Below are positions 33,961-43,078 of a stretch of 61,720 nucleotides of DNA, in pieces. Source of the DNA: Bacteroidales bacterium (GTDB taxonomy: Bacteria; Bacteroidota; Bacteroidia; Bacteroidales; F082); contig JAFGYB010000002.1 of NCBI GenBank assembly GCA_016936355.1, positions 1 to 61,720 on the forward strand, read 5' to 3'. Below the pieces are notes generated by a model. The model saw only the letters and a list, made by a program, of their open reading frames with translations, did no database searches and was not told where the DNA came from. The stretch's first letter is position 1. The number at the start of each line of letters is the position of its first letter. A program made the position numbers and the translations under genes.

Positions 33961-34383
33961 ATGATTGAATATCAATATAATACATCTAATTTCCCGTTCA
34001 ATAAAAAACTTCATTCTAAATGGATTCGCGCCGTTTTGGAAGAAGAAGGGTTTAATTTGGGTCAAATTGGTTATATATTTTGCAACGACGAATATATTTT
34101 AGAAATTAATAAAAAGTTCTTGCAACACGATACCTATACTGACATTATCACTTTTCCTCAGGGTGATTTAGATTCAACAATTATATCAGGTGATATTTAT
34201 ATAAGTATTGATCGGGTCTATGATAATGCGGAAAAATTTGATAAAACATTTGAAAACGAGCTTGGCCGTGTTATGGTGCACGGTATTCTTCACCTCATGG
34301 GCTATGACGATCACACGGATGAAGACCGTCTGGTAATGCGAGCTAAAGAGGATTATTACCTATCTTTGCAGCCCGTAAAGTAA
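33961..34383 (+). CDS. ybeY: Endoribonuclease YbeY
   Basis: Single-strand RNase needed for 16S rRNA 3' maturation and ribosome quality control. 140 residues; the zinc site is seen in HGILHLMGYDDH. Starts with ATG after a 173-bp gap divergent from the epimerase. It is directly followed by a parS site and mnmG, so ybeY-mnmG may be one transcript. Confidence 0.94.
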   Translation: MIEYQYNTSNFPFNKKLHSKWIRAVLEEEGFNLGQIGYIFCNDEYILEINKKFLQHDTYTDIITFPQGDLDSTIISGDIYISIDRVYDNAEKFDKTFENELGRVMVHGILHLMGYDDHTDEDRLVMRAKEDYYLSLQPVK

Positions 34384-34386
34384 AAT

Positions 34387-34402
34387 TGTTTCACGTGAAA
34401 CA
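34387..34402. other. parS site (perfect palindrome) before mnmG
   Basis: TGTTTCACGTGAAACA, a perfect 16-bp palindrome identical to the ParB-binding consensus TGTTNCACGTGAAACA. It fills the 21-bp gap between ybeY and mnmG and ends 2 nt before the mnmG ATG. parS sites are usually close to oriC. parA and parB are not in the window. Confidence 0.9.
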
Positions 34403-34404
34403 TT

Positions 34405-36282
34405 ATGAATGAAATGTTCGATAAATATGATTTGATTGTTGTCGGAGCCGGACATTCCGGTGCGGAAGCAGCGGCAGCTGCTGCAAACCTTGGTTCAAAG
34501 GTGTTGCTGATAACAATGAACATGAATGCCATAGCTCAAATGTCGTGTAATCCCGCCATGGGAGGTATTGCAAAGGGACAGATATTACGAGAGATTGACG
34601 CGTTGGGAGGTTATTCAGCTCTTGTAACAGACCGGACGATGATTCAGTTCAGAATGTTGAACCGGTCGAAAGGCCCCGCCATGTGGAGTCCAAGAGCGCA
34701 AAGTGATCGGATGCAATTTACTTTGGAATGGCGTCGTATGTTGGAACAAACGCCCAACCTTGATTTTTGGCAGGATGTTGTGGTGGGACTGATTTTAGAA
34801 GGGGATACTGTAAAAGGAGTTAAGACTTCCATGGGAATGGAAATTTATGCCTCTGCGGTCCTGTTAACTAACGGTACGTTCTTAAATGGGAAGATTCATA
34901 TTGGCAAGAAAAATTTTGCCGGTGGACGTATGGGTGATCCTGCCAGTTACGGTCTTTCTGATCAATTGGCGGAACTGGGTTTTGAAACCTCTAGAATGAA
35001 AACCGGAACGCCCGTTCGTGTAGATGGTCGAACCATCGATTTTTCAAAAATGGAAGAACAAACGGGGGATGAAGATCCCGGCCAATTTTCATTTTTGGAA
35101 AAACGCAAATTAAAGAAACAACGAAGTTGCTGGATAACGTATACCTCTCCACAAGTTCATAATACTTTGAAACTAGGTTTTCTTGATTCCCCTATGTTCT
35201 CGGGTAGAATTCAGGGAATAGGTCCGCGTTATTGCCCTTCAATTGAAGACAAAATAGAACGGTTTTCCGATAAATCAAGACATCAATTATTTGTGGAACC
35301 CGAAGGTTGGAACACGGTTGAATATTATGTAAACGGATTTTCTTCTTCTTTGCCCGATTATATACAGCTTGAAGCGTTACGCAAGATTCCCGGGTTTGAA
35401 CAGGCAAAAATATTTCGCCCGGGCTATGCCATTGAATATGATTTCTTCCCTCCAACACAGTTACACGCTACTTTGGAAACAAAAAATGTTCACGGGTTGT
35501 TCTTTGCGGGTCAAATCAACGGAACCACAGGATACGAGGAAGCTGCTGCCCAGGGCATCATGGCTGGAATCAATGCCCATCAAAAAGTTGCCGGTAAAGA
35601 ACCTTTTATTTTAGGCCGGTCTGAGGCTTATATTGGTGTTTTGATCGATGATCTGGTAACTAAAGGTGTCGACGAGCCCTACCGCATGTTTACTTCGCGT
35701 GCCGAACACCGAATTTTATTGCGTCAGGATAATGCCGATTTCAGACTTACAGAAAAAGCGTATCGATTGGGACTTGCTTCCGAAGAACGATACAAAAAAA
35801 TGCTGCAAAAAAAGGAAAAAGTACAGCTTTTGACCAAATTCATAGAGGGTATAAGTGCCGATCCTGAAGTGTTGAATGGTACACTTGAAAAGTTGAACAC
35901 CTCTACTTTGCGACAAAAAATGAAAATGTCGGCAATTTTATTGCGTCCCCAGGTGAATCTCGACTCATTAATTGCCGCTGATCCGGCACTGGCTTCTTTT
36001 GTTGCTGATTCCGATCTGGATCAAGACATCATACAATCTGTCGAAGTTCAGATAAAATATCAGGGTTATATCGAAAAGGAACGCGAAATTGCTCAAAAGC
36101 TCGAAAAGTTTGAGGACATCAAGCTAAGCGAACATTTTGATTATAAAAAACTGAAATCTCTTTCCTTTGAGGCTCGTGAAAAATTAAGTAAAATTAAACC
36201 AACATCCATTGGACAGGCTGCTCGTATCAGTGGCGTTTCGCCTTCAGATATCAATGTTTTATTGGTTTTTCTTGGTAGATAA
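34405..36282 (+). CDS. mnmG: tRNA 5-carboxymethylaminomethyluridine synthesis enzyme MnmG (GidA)
   Basis: With MnmE it modifies C5 of U34 in several tRNAs, using FAD and NADH. 625 residues, normal length. FAD-binding [18 protein letters not shown] near the start, [24 protein letters not shown], and the C-terminal helical domain ending [14 protein letters not shown]. In many bacteria gidA lies at oriC. Here it is bracketed by two parS sites 1.9 kb apart, so ParB spreading could affect its expression. Confidence 0.97.
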   Translation: MNEMFDKYDLIVVGAGHSGAEAAAAAANLGSKVLLITMNMNAIAQMSCNPAMGGIAKGQILREIDALGGYSALVTDRTMIQFRMLNRSKGPAMWSPRAQSDRMQFTLEWRRMLEQTPNLDFWQDVVVGLILEGDTVKGVKTSMGMEIYASAVLLTNGTFLNGKIHIGKKNFAGGRMGDPASYGLSDQLAELGFETSRMKTGTPVRVDGRTIDFSKMEEQTGDEDPGQFSFLEKRKLKKQRSCWITYTSPQVHNTLKLGFLDSPMFSGRIQGIGPRYCPSIEDKIERFSDKSRHQLFVEPEGWNTVEYYVNGFSSSLPDYIQLEALRKIPGFEQAKIFRPGYAIEYDFFPPTQLHATLETKNVHGLFFAGQINGTTGYEEAAAQGIMAGINAHQKVAGKEPFILGRSEAYIGVLIDDLVTKGVDEPYRMFTSRAEHRILLRQDNADFRLTEKAYRLGLASEERYKKMLQKKEKVQLLTKFIEGISADPEVLNGTLEKLNTSTLRQKMKMSAILLRPQVNLDSLIAADPALASFVADSDLDQDIIQSVEVQIKYQGYIEKEREIAQKLEKFEDIKLSEHFDYKKLKSLSFEAREKLSKIKPTSIGQAARISGVSPSDINVLLVFLGR

Positions 36283-36287
36283 ATAAA

Positions 36288-36303
36288 TGTTTCACGTGAA
36301 ACA
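36288..36303. other. parS site (perfect palindrome) after mnmG
   Basis: A second copy of TGTTTCACGTGAAACA, 5 nt after the mnmG stop and 6 nt before the methyltransferase start. Identical to the first copy over all 16 bases. Confidence 0.9.
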
Positions 36304-36309
36304 ATAAAC

Positions 36310-37194
36310 ATGGTTGAAATAGAAAAATGCCCAATTTGTGGTGAAACGCACAGCACCGAATATTTACGAACCAAGGATTACTTTTTGACGGGTGAGCAAT
36401 TTACACTGAAGCAATGTGCGGGCTGTGGATTTGTTTTCACCAGTCCACGACCAGATGATGTGAAATTATCTCATTATTACCAGTCGAATAATTATCTTTC
36501 CCATCATTCCCGTGGATTTTCACCCTTGCGGTTGGTGTATCAGTTTTTGAGGAAAAGAAACATCCGCAATAAATTTCGATTGGTTTCGCAATTCTCCAGT
36601 ATAGGAAGCCTCTTGGATATTGGCTGCGGAACCGGAGAGTTGTTGGATTATTTTCAAAACCAGGGGTGGAAAGCAACGGGTATTGAACCCGATGCCACTG
36701 CAAGAAACTTCGCATCAGACCGATGGGGCTTGACAGTGTACGGGGAGGATCAGATTCCCACAATTGAGAACGAGTCGTACGATGTAATTACTATGTGGCA
36801 CGTTCTTGAACATGTTTCGAATCTGAACGAAAGAATCAGCGACATCCACCGAATCTTAAAAAATAAAGGAAACTTTGTTGCAGCTGTACCGAACTTCTTG
36901 TCTTGGGATGCGCAGCATTACGGCTCCTACTGGGCAGCCTGGGATTTACCCCGTCATTTATTTCATTTCTCGCAAAAAAATATAATTCAACTTACTGAAA
37001 AACACGGATTTAAGTATATAAAATCAATTCCTATGGTGTGGGATTCATATTATATTTCTTTGATGAGTGAACAATATAAGGGCAATAGATTACCGTATTT
37101 CAACGCTATAAAAAATGGAATGAAATCAAACTCCAAGGGAAGAAAAAATGGGAATGGTTATTCCAGTATGATTTATATTTTTGAGAAATCCTGA
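36310..37194 (+). CDS. Class I SAM-dependent methyltransferase with N-terminal zinc ribbon
   Basis: 294 residues. The first 45 residues have CPICGE and CAGCGF, a CxxC/CxxC zinc-ribbon pair, as in several sugar- and lipid-modifying methyltransferases. The SAM-binding motif LLDIGCGTGELLDYF follows near 100, then WHVLEHVSNLNE. Substrate unknown. Follows mnmG across the second parS site. The tail (KNGMKSNSKGRKNGNG) is basic and low complexity. Confidence 0.88.
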   Translation: MVEIEKCPICGETHSTEYLRTKDYFLTGEQFTLKQCAGCGFVFTSPRPDDVKLSHYYQSNNYLSHHSRGFSPLRLVYQFLRKRNIRNKFRLVSQFSSIGSLLDIGCGTGELLDYFQNQGWKATGIEPDATARNFASDRWGLTVYGEDQIPTIENESYDVITMWHVLEHVSNLNERISDIHRILKNKGNFVAAVPNFLSWDAQHYGSYWAAWDLPRHLFHFSQKNIIQLTEKHGFKYIKSIPMVWDSYYISLMSEQYKGNRLPYFNAIKNGMKSNSKGRKNGNGYSSMIYIFEKS

Positions 37195-37281
37195 CCCGGA
37201 TTTCAAAATTCTTTTTCAATTCTGTAAGCCTGGTATTCTGTTTGTGGTAATTTGCTAATTTTACTTAGTGAATTCAGGCCT

Positions 37282-40200
37282 ATGTCCGATAACAATAAGC
37301 GATACTTTACACTCACAATTTCCTTTCTGGTTGCCTTTTTATTTAGTGTGGCCGGCTATTTTTATGTCCAGCATCTTGTCGAAAGAGAGTCGGATCCGGT
37401 GGTTGTTAAACAGCAGGTAGAGCAACGGCTCTTGAGGATACAAAGCCGTATTCGTTCTACGGATTCTCTGGTTCATCATTTGCTGCAAAAGCAGGACGGA
37501 ACGAATTGGAAGCTTCTTGAAAAAGAATTGGGAAGTCTTTATACATCCGTTGTGATCCAAAAAGGAGACTCCCTTGTTTATTGGAATAATACACATTTTC
37601 CCAACCAGATTCAGGTAAACCCGTCGAAAGGTATTCATTTTATATCCGATAAAACAGGGTGGTATATATCAGAAAATCAATATGATAACACATATTTTAT
37701 CCATTATTTTTACAAACTTCAGGATCGCTATTCCGGTCATACCGATGTGCTTTCCGAATATCTGAAAGACTATTTCTTATTGCCCCACAGAGTAAGGTTT
37801 GTTTCCAATATTCATCAACCAGACGTCGTAAAACTCGATCATTTTAAGGTAGGATTTATCATAGAAAAGGGGTACAATTCACCTAATTTGATCATCGCTC
37901 TTTTCTTCCTGTATGTTCTTGGTTATGTGCTCTTGTTTTACACGCTTTATTTTTTATATATTTCAGTAAATCAGAACAATACAAAAATTAAATCGTATCA
38001 CCTTCTGGTTTTTGCTTTTCTGAATGTGGTCATTTTGCGTGGGGCTGATGTTTATTTTGATGTCCCCCATTTGTTGAAACAAACGTTCCTCTTCAGGGAG
38101 TCGGTGTTGACGCTGAATGGATTTTCTACCCTCGGCGATTTGATATTAAATCTGGTGTTGCTGACTGTCTTTATCCTTCACTTGAGACAAAGAGTATATA
38201 TCTCGGATCCCCATTCTACACGTCATAGTAACCTGAAAGGAATGGCGTTGTTGTTTTTTGCTGTTTCCGTTGTTTTTGGTTTGTATGAGCTGGCTGATTT
38301 TTTTCTGATCGGCTTCGATCAGCAGTATTTTCTGAATGATGCGTTCTTTAGCTTACTGGGTTTTTCCGACTTGTTTTTTATTGCCTTTTTGGGCATGCTC
38401 ACTTTTCTTGTGGTGGACATGGCCGCCCGGTTTATTGCCGGCCAAAAGCGCTCTCTGGCACTGGGGTTATTGTATTTACTTTTTCCCACATTGATTCTGT
38501 GGATTATTTTCCGACCTGAAGTAGAAATTATGTTGATGGTTTTTATCGTGGTGCTGGTGGTATTTTTACTTGCTTATGCCCACGCAAGAAACCTGAACAC
38601 CTATGTTTATACATTGATCATCTTGATTGTACTTTCTTTATCGGGAGCAGTCTTGTTGAACCACACCCAACTGGAGGTTCGCAATGCGCATCAAAAAATA
38701 ACAGCCAGCATTATTTCTCAGAAAAACGATCCTTATCTGGAGTTCACCTTTAAATCGTTATCCAAAAAAATTCTTTCCGATTCGGTTCTTGAATCCATGG
38801 TATACCATACCTCTTCACCCAACGAACAACAAGTTTCCAAATACATTGACAATACCTATCTGAAAGGCTATTTTGGTAAGTATTCAAAACAGATTACACT
38901 TTGTCGACCCGGCCAGGAACTACAGATCCAGCCTGGAAATCAAATCATGGGATGTGATGAATTTTTTTCCCAGATTCCCGGAAAAATAGTTTTTGAAACC
39001 AAGAATTTTTCCCTGAAACTTATCCAGAATTACCAGGAAAATATTTACTACCTGGCAAAATTTTCGTTTCCACGAGCAGAAGCCTCAGATCCTCAATACA
39101 ACCTCTACCTGGAATTGTTTGCCGATTTTGTTCCCACCAGTATAGGCTATCCTTTCAAAACCTCCGGCGAAAACACGCTGCAGCATCTGTCGGGATACTC
39201 CTTTGCCCATTATCAGGGAGGAAAACTGCAGTACAAATTCGGTGATTTTATCTATCCGGTCGATTTCAGCTACCTCAAGGAAAAACCCCACAACCGGTTT
39301 TTTTATCTGGATAATTACAAGCACATTATTGTTCCGTCTGGTGACAATGATTTTCTTATTGTGAGCCGGCCCCAGGATTCCTTTTCTGTCTGGCTTTTGC
39401 CTTTTTCCGAATTATTTCTGCTCCTCAGTCTGTTTCTGCTGGTGTATATTGTGATCAACTACGGGGGGCAGGTACTTTCGCTCCTGAGAAATTCATTCCG
39501 GACGCGTCTGCAGCTGATTTTCTTTTCTTCGGTTCTGTTTGTTTTTGTTTTCCTTTCGGTAATTGCGTTGTACTATTTCAACGAAAACAATCGGATTCGG
39601 ATCAGCGATTACCTCAAGGAAAAAACCCATTCGGTGCTGATTGAAATGCAGCACAAATTTTCCGGTCTAGCAAACATCACTCCGCAGGATAAAATGGAAA
39701 TACAAATGAATCTGCAGAAATTTTCCGATGTGTTTTTTTCGGACATTAATCTGTACGATCGAAACGGGAAACTCATTGCTTCGTCCAATCCGCAAATCTT
39801 CGAAAAAGGAGAACAATCCGAATGGATGAATCCACAGGCCTATTTTGCCATTCAGGAAAAGCATCAGCTGTTTTATCTTTCCAAGGAGCGCCTGGGCCGA
39901 ACAGTATTTTATTCGTCATACATTCCGCTGACACTGATGGACGGAAAGGAAGGAGGAATCATTAACCTGCCCTATTTTGCCCGACAGAACGAAATTCAGC
40001 ATTCCTATTACCAAATGCTGGCCAACCTGCTGAACCTGTTTGTTATTACCGGTATTCTTGGCATGATCATCATGATGTACCTTTCTCGGATTCTGACAAA
40101 GCCTTTGCGTCTGCTGCACGATAAAATCAATTTGGTGAGTATAGAAAAGAAAAACGAGAAAATTGTCTGGAAAGACCGTGATGAGATCGGTCAGTTGATC

Positions 40201-40953
40201 GGGGCGTACAATCAGATGGTGGAAAAGCTGGAGGAAAGTGCGGAATTGCTCAAATACACCGAACGTGAGCGGGCCTGGAGGGAAATGGCACGACAGATTA
40301 CCCACGAAATCAGGAACCCGCTGACACCGATGAAACTAAATGTGCAATATCTGCAAAAGGCCTATGAACAAAAAGATGCTCAGTTTGACGAGAAACTGAA
40401 AAACATCAGCGAAACACTGATCAGTCAGATCGATACCCTGAACGAAGTAGCCGGTATGTTTTCAGATTTTTCAAAAAGCGCCGCCCAGGATAAAACGACG
40501 ACAGCCAATTTGCTGAAAGCACTGAACGAGAATATTTCGTTTTTCAAAAAATCTTTCCATGTGGAATTTAATCTGATGGTCACTGATGAGAATATTTGGG
40601 TGCGGGCTTCTCAGGAAGACCTGATCCGTATTTTCAACAACCTTACCAAGAATGCTATCCAGGCTATGGAACACAAAGAAAACAAGCAAATCGACATCAG
40701 CATCAACGTGGAGAAAGAACTGGTGGCCGTGTTGTTCCGCGATTACGGTCCGGGCATCGCACGGAAGAACCGCGATCGCATTTTTCAGCCATATTTTACT
40801 ACCAAATCCACCGGAACGGGACTGGGTTTGGCCATCGTCAGAAACCTGATGCGGGAATGGGAGGGAAGCGTTTCCTTTGATTCAGAACCCGGTGCAGGGA
40901 CGACTTTTATACTTCGATTCAAAAAAGTTTCACCGGAGCAAAACGACTCGTAA
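37282..40953 (+). CDS. Very large NtrY-like sensor histidine kinase
   Basis: 1223 residues from the ATG at 37282 (a TTG 30 nt upstream is less likely). One helix at about 10-28, an extracytoplasmic region to about 205, a block of seven or eight helices to about 455, a second extracytoplasmic region, two more helices near 710-790, a third extracytoplasmic segment and a last helix near 920. HAMP follows, then HisKA with His1008 in QITHEIRNPL and HATPase_c with NLTKNAIQAM, DYGPGIA and TGTGLGLAIV. The HEIRNPL box and HAMP resemble NtrY/NtrB kinases. No response regulator is adjacent, so it is an orphan. Confidence 0.9.
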   Translation: MSDNNKRYFTLTISFLVAFLFSVAGYFYVQHLVERESDPVVVKQQVEQRLLRIQSRIRSTDSLVHHLLQKQDGTNWKLLEKELGSLYTSVVIQKGDSLVYWNNTHFPNQIQVNPSKGIHFISDKTGWYISENQYDNTYFIHYFYKLQDRYSGHTDVLSEYLKDYFLLPHRVRFVSNIHQPDVVKLDHFKVGFIIEKGYNSPNLIIALFFLYVLGYVLLFYTLYFLYISVNQNNTKIKSYHLLVFAFLNVVILRGADVYFDVPHLLKQTFLFRESVLTLNGFSTLGDLILNLVLLTVFILHLRQRVYISDPHSTRHSNLKGMALLFFAVSVVFGLYELADFFLIGFDQQYFLNDAFFSLLGFSDLFFIAFLGMLTFLVVDMAARFIAGQKRSLALGLLYLLFPTLILWIIFRPEVEIMLMVFIVVLVVFLLAYAHARNLNTYVYTLIILIVLSLSGAVLLNHTQLEVRNAHQKITASIISQKNDPYLEFTFKSLSKKILSDSVLESMVYHTSSPNEQQVSKYIDNTYLKGYFGKYSKQITLCRPGQELQIQPGNQIMGCDEFFSQIPGKIVFETKNFSLKLIQNYQENIYYLAKFSFPRAEASDPQYNLYLELFADFVPTSIGYPFKTSGENTLQHLSGYSFAHYQGGKLQYKFGDFIYPVDFSYLKEKPHNRFFYLDNYKHIIVPSGDNDFLIVSRPQDSFSVWLLPFSELFLLLSLFLLVYIVINYGGQVLSLLRNSFRTRLQLIFFSSVLFVFVFLSVIALYYFNENNRIRISDYLKEKTHSVLIEMQHKFSGLANITPQDKMEIQMNLQKFSDVFFSDINLYDRNGKLIASSNPQIFEKGEQSEWMNPQAYFAIQEKHQLFYLSKERLGRTVFYSSYIPLTLMDGKEGGIINLPYFARQNEIQHSYYQMLANLLNLFVITGILGMIIMMYLSRILTKPLRLLHDKINLVSIEKKNEKIVWKDRDEIGQLIGAYNQMVEKLEESAELLKYTERERAWREMARQITHEIRNPLTPMKLNVQYLQKAYEQKDAQFDEKLKNISETLISQIDTLNEVAGMFSDFSKSAAQDKTTTANLLKALNENISFFKKSFHVEFNLMVTDENIWVRASQEDLIRIFNNLTKNAIQAMEHKENKQIDISINVEKELVAVLFRDYGPGIARKNRDRIFQPYFTTKSTGTGLGLAIVRNLMREWEGSVSFDSEPGAGTTFILRFKKVSPEQNDS

Positions 40954-40991
40954 TACCGTAACGAATGATGCGGTACGGATTTTTATTTGCG

Positions 40992-40999
40992 TACCTTTG
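40992..40999 (+). promoter_or_regulatory. -7 element upstream of the flippase gene
   Basis: TACCTTTG, 10 nt before the ATG at 41010, so the mRNA leader would be only about 6 nt. A weak hairpin (CCGTA...TACGG) lies just upstream. Confidence 0.4.
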
Positions 41000-41009
41000 A
41001 CGGCTGTAT

Positions 41010-42500
41010 ATGGCATACAATCCAATCAAAAAATTAGCAGGAGATACCCTTATTTACGGGTTGGGCACGATCGTTCCGCGGTTGCTGAACTATCTGCTGG
41101 TTCCATTTTATACCATCTGGGTATTCGATAAAGCGCAGTATGGTGAGATCACTGAATTGTATGCCTATGTTGCCCTGCTCATGGTCTTGCTTACCTACGG
41201 AATGGAAACCTCTTTTTTCCGGTATGCTAATCAGTATAAAAACGATGTAAAGGCTGTCTTCAATACGGCATCCAGTAGTTTACTGGTTACTTCCCTCCTG
41301 TTTGTGGTCCTTATTTTAGCTTTCCGCGATTCGGTTGCCGGATGGATACATTATTCGGGTCACAGTCAGTTCATCGTTTATATCGCCCTAATCGTAGCGT
41401 TGGATGCATTTTCTTCCCTGCCCTTTGCCTACTTAAGGTACGAAAACAAAAGTCGCCGGTTTTCACAGTTGAAGATTCTCAATGTCATCATCAACATTGG
41501 GTTCAATTTGGTATTGCTGATCCTCATCCCGCGGATGTTACCCGGGCAATATCAGCACTTCTGGTTGTACCGGCATGTTCCCATGGTGGGAATGGTGTTT
41601 CTGTCCAATCTGATCGCATCGGCTTCTACCTTGTTGCTTTTGATCCCCGAACTGAAACAGTTTCGCTTTTCCATCCACAAAGAACTGCTAAAAAAACTGC
41701 TTTCTTACGGATGGCCCATTCTGATTATTGGCCTTGCCGGGATGATCAATGAAGTTTCCGATAAAATTCTGCTGCGTTATTTTCTGCCTCCGGGCTCGCA
41801 CGTGCAAAGCATTATCGGGGTATACGGTGCCAATTACAAACTGGCCATACTCATGATGCTGTTCATTCAGATGTTCCGCTATGCGGCCGAACCCTTTTTC
41901 TTTGCTGAATCGGAAAAAGAGAATTCCAAAACAACGTACAGCCGGGTGATGACTGTTTTTGTGGGCGCTACCTGGATGATTTTTTTGCTCGTCATGCTGT
42001 TCATGGATGCCTTTAAATATTTCATTGGCCCGGCCTTTTGGGTGGGCCTTCAGATTGTACCCATCGTACTCATGGCCAAACTATTTTTGGGTGTCTTCTA
42101 TAATCTTTCGGTTTGGTACAAACTAACCGACAAAACACTGTATGGAGGTGCTGTTGCTGTGCTGGGAGCCGTCATTACCATCACGCTGAACGTAATATTA
42201 ATCCCCAAATACGGTTATGTTGGCTCGGCCTGGGCTAACTTTGCCTGTTATTTTACCATGATGGTAGTCTCTTTTTTGTGGGGACGGAAAATTTTCCCGG
42301 TTCATTACCAGTGGAAAAAAGTATTGTTGTTCTCTGTCACTGCTCTGTTGTTTTATTTTATCAGTATTTATCTGAAATCCTTTTCCACAGAAATCAGATT
42401 GCTGGGCGGAGCTGTGCTGATGCTGACGTATATAGGGGTTGTTTGGCTGGGGGTTAAAAACGAAATCAGACCTCCGAAAGCAAGTCCTTCTGTCTCCTAA
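41010..42500 (+). CDS. Wzx/MATE-like polysaccharide flippase
   Basis: 496 residues, about 13-14 transmembrane helices, with the typical opening KKLAGDTLIYGLGTIVPRLLNYLLVPFYT of the polysaccharide biosynthesis (PST/MOP) exporter family. These flip undecaprenyl-linked glycans; MurJ is a related possibility. Adjacent genes are not glycosyltransferases, so the glycan cannot be named. Confidence 0.88.
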   Translation: MAYNPIKKLAGDTLIYGLGTIVPRLLNYLLVPFYTIWVFDKAQYGEITELYAYVALLMVLLTYGMETSFFRYANQYKNDVKAVFNTASSSLLVTSLLFVVLILAFRDSVAGWIHYSGHSQFIVYIALIVALDAFSSLPFAYLRYENKSRRFSQLKILNVIINIGFNLVLLILIPRMLPGQYQHFWLYRHVPMVGMVFLSNLIASASTLLLLIPELKQFRFSIHKELLKKLLSYGWPILIIGLAGMINEVSDKILLRYFLPPGSHVQSIIGVYGANYKLAILMMLFIQMFRYAAEPFFFAESEKENSKTTYSRVMTVFVGATWMIFLLVMLFMDAFKYFIGPAFWVGLQIVPIVLMAKLFLGVFYNLSVWYKLTDKTLYGGAVAVLGAVITITLNVILIPKYGYVGSAWANFACYFTMMVVSFLWGRKIFPVHYQWKKVLLFSVTALLFYFISIYLKSFSTEIRLLGGAVLMLTYIGVVWLGVKNEIRPPKASPSVS

Positions 42501-42555
42501 AGATTCTTTAACAATTCCGTGCGTGCACATTTTCAGTGCAATGGGCAATTTTATT

Positions 42556-42563
42556 TACTTTTG
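42556..42563 (+). promoter_or_regulatory. -7 element upstream of dut
   Basis: TACTTTTG, 60 nt before the dut ATG. It lies after the flippase stop, so dut and the genes that follow can be transcribed independently. Confidence 0.4.
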
Positions 42564-42623
42564 GGCTTTCTTTTAAAGGAAAATTTTGTTGCACAATGCT
42601 TTTGTATCAGTTTAAAGCTATTT

Positions 42624-43058
42624 ATGAAGATAAAAATTGTCAATCGTTCGAAACACGAACTTCCTCAATATGCCACCGAAGCCTCGGCAGGTATGGATTT
42701 GAGAGCTAATCTGGAAGAACCGTTAACGGTAAAGCCACAGCAAAGGATGCTGGTGCCAACCGGATTGTTTATGGAGTTGCCTGTGGGCTTTGAAGCCCAG
42801 GTGAGACCCCGCAGTGGTCTGGCTATCAAGCATGGTGTTACCGTGCTGAACAGTCCCGGTACCATCGATGCCGATTACCGGGGAGAGATCCGGGTAATCC
42901 TCATCAATTTGTCAACGGATCCTTTTGAAATCAATGACGGGGACCGGATTGCACAAATGGTGATCGCGCCTCATGTGCAGGCTCAATGGGAAGAATCAGA
43001 AGCATTGAACGAAACGGAAAGAGGTGCCGGTGGTTTTGGCCATACAGGCGCCCAGTAA
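42624..43058 (+). CDS. dut: dUTP diphosphatase
   Basis: Hydrolyses dUTP to dUMP, keeping uracil out of DNA. 144 residues, the trimeric type: [28 protein letters not shown], and the C-terminal arm [11 protein letters not shown]. The ATG at 42624 (MKIKIVNRS) matches the family start; the open frame upstream would cover the predicted promoter. It opens the dut-TPR-DUF4292-EnvC series. Confidence 0.96.
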   Translation: MKIKIVNRSKHELPQYATEASAGMDLRANLEEPLTVKPQQRMLVPTGLFMELPVGFEAQVRPRSGLAIKHGVTVLNSPGTIDADYRGEIRVILINLSTDPFEINDGDRIAQMVIAPHVQAQWEESEALNETERGAGGFGHTGAQ

Positions 43059-43078
43059 AAACACAAACAAAGAATAGA

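Noticed and set aside
41799..41804. CACGTG as a further parS site
   Set aside because: Flanks do not match the palindrome and it lies inside the flippase gene.
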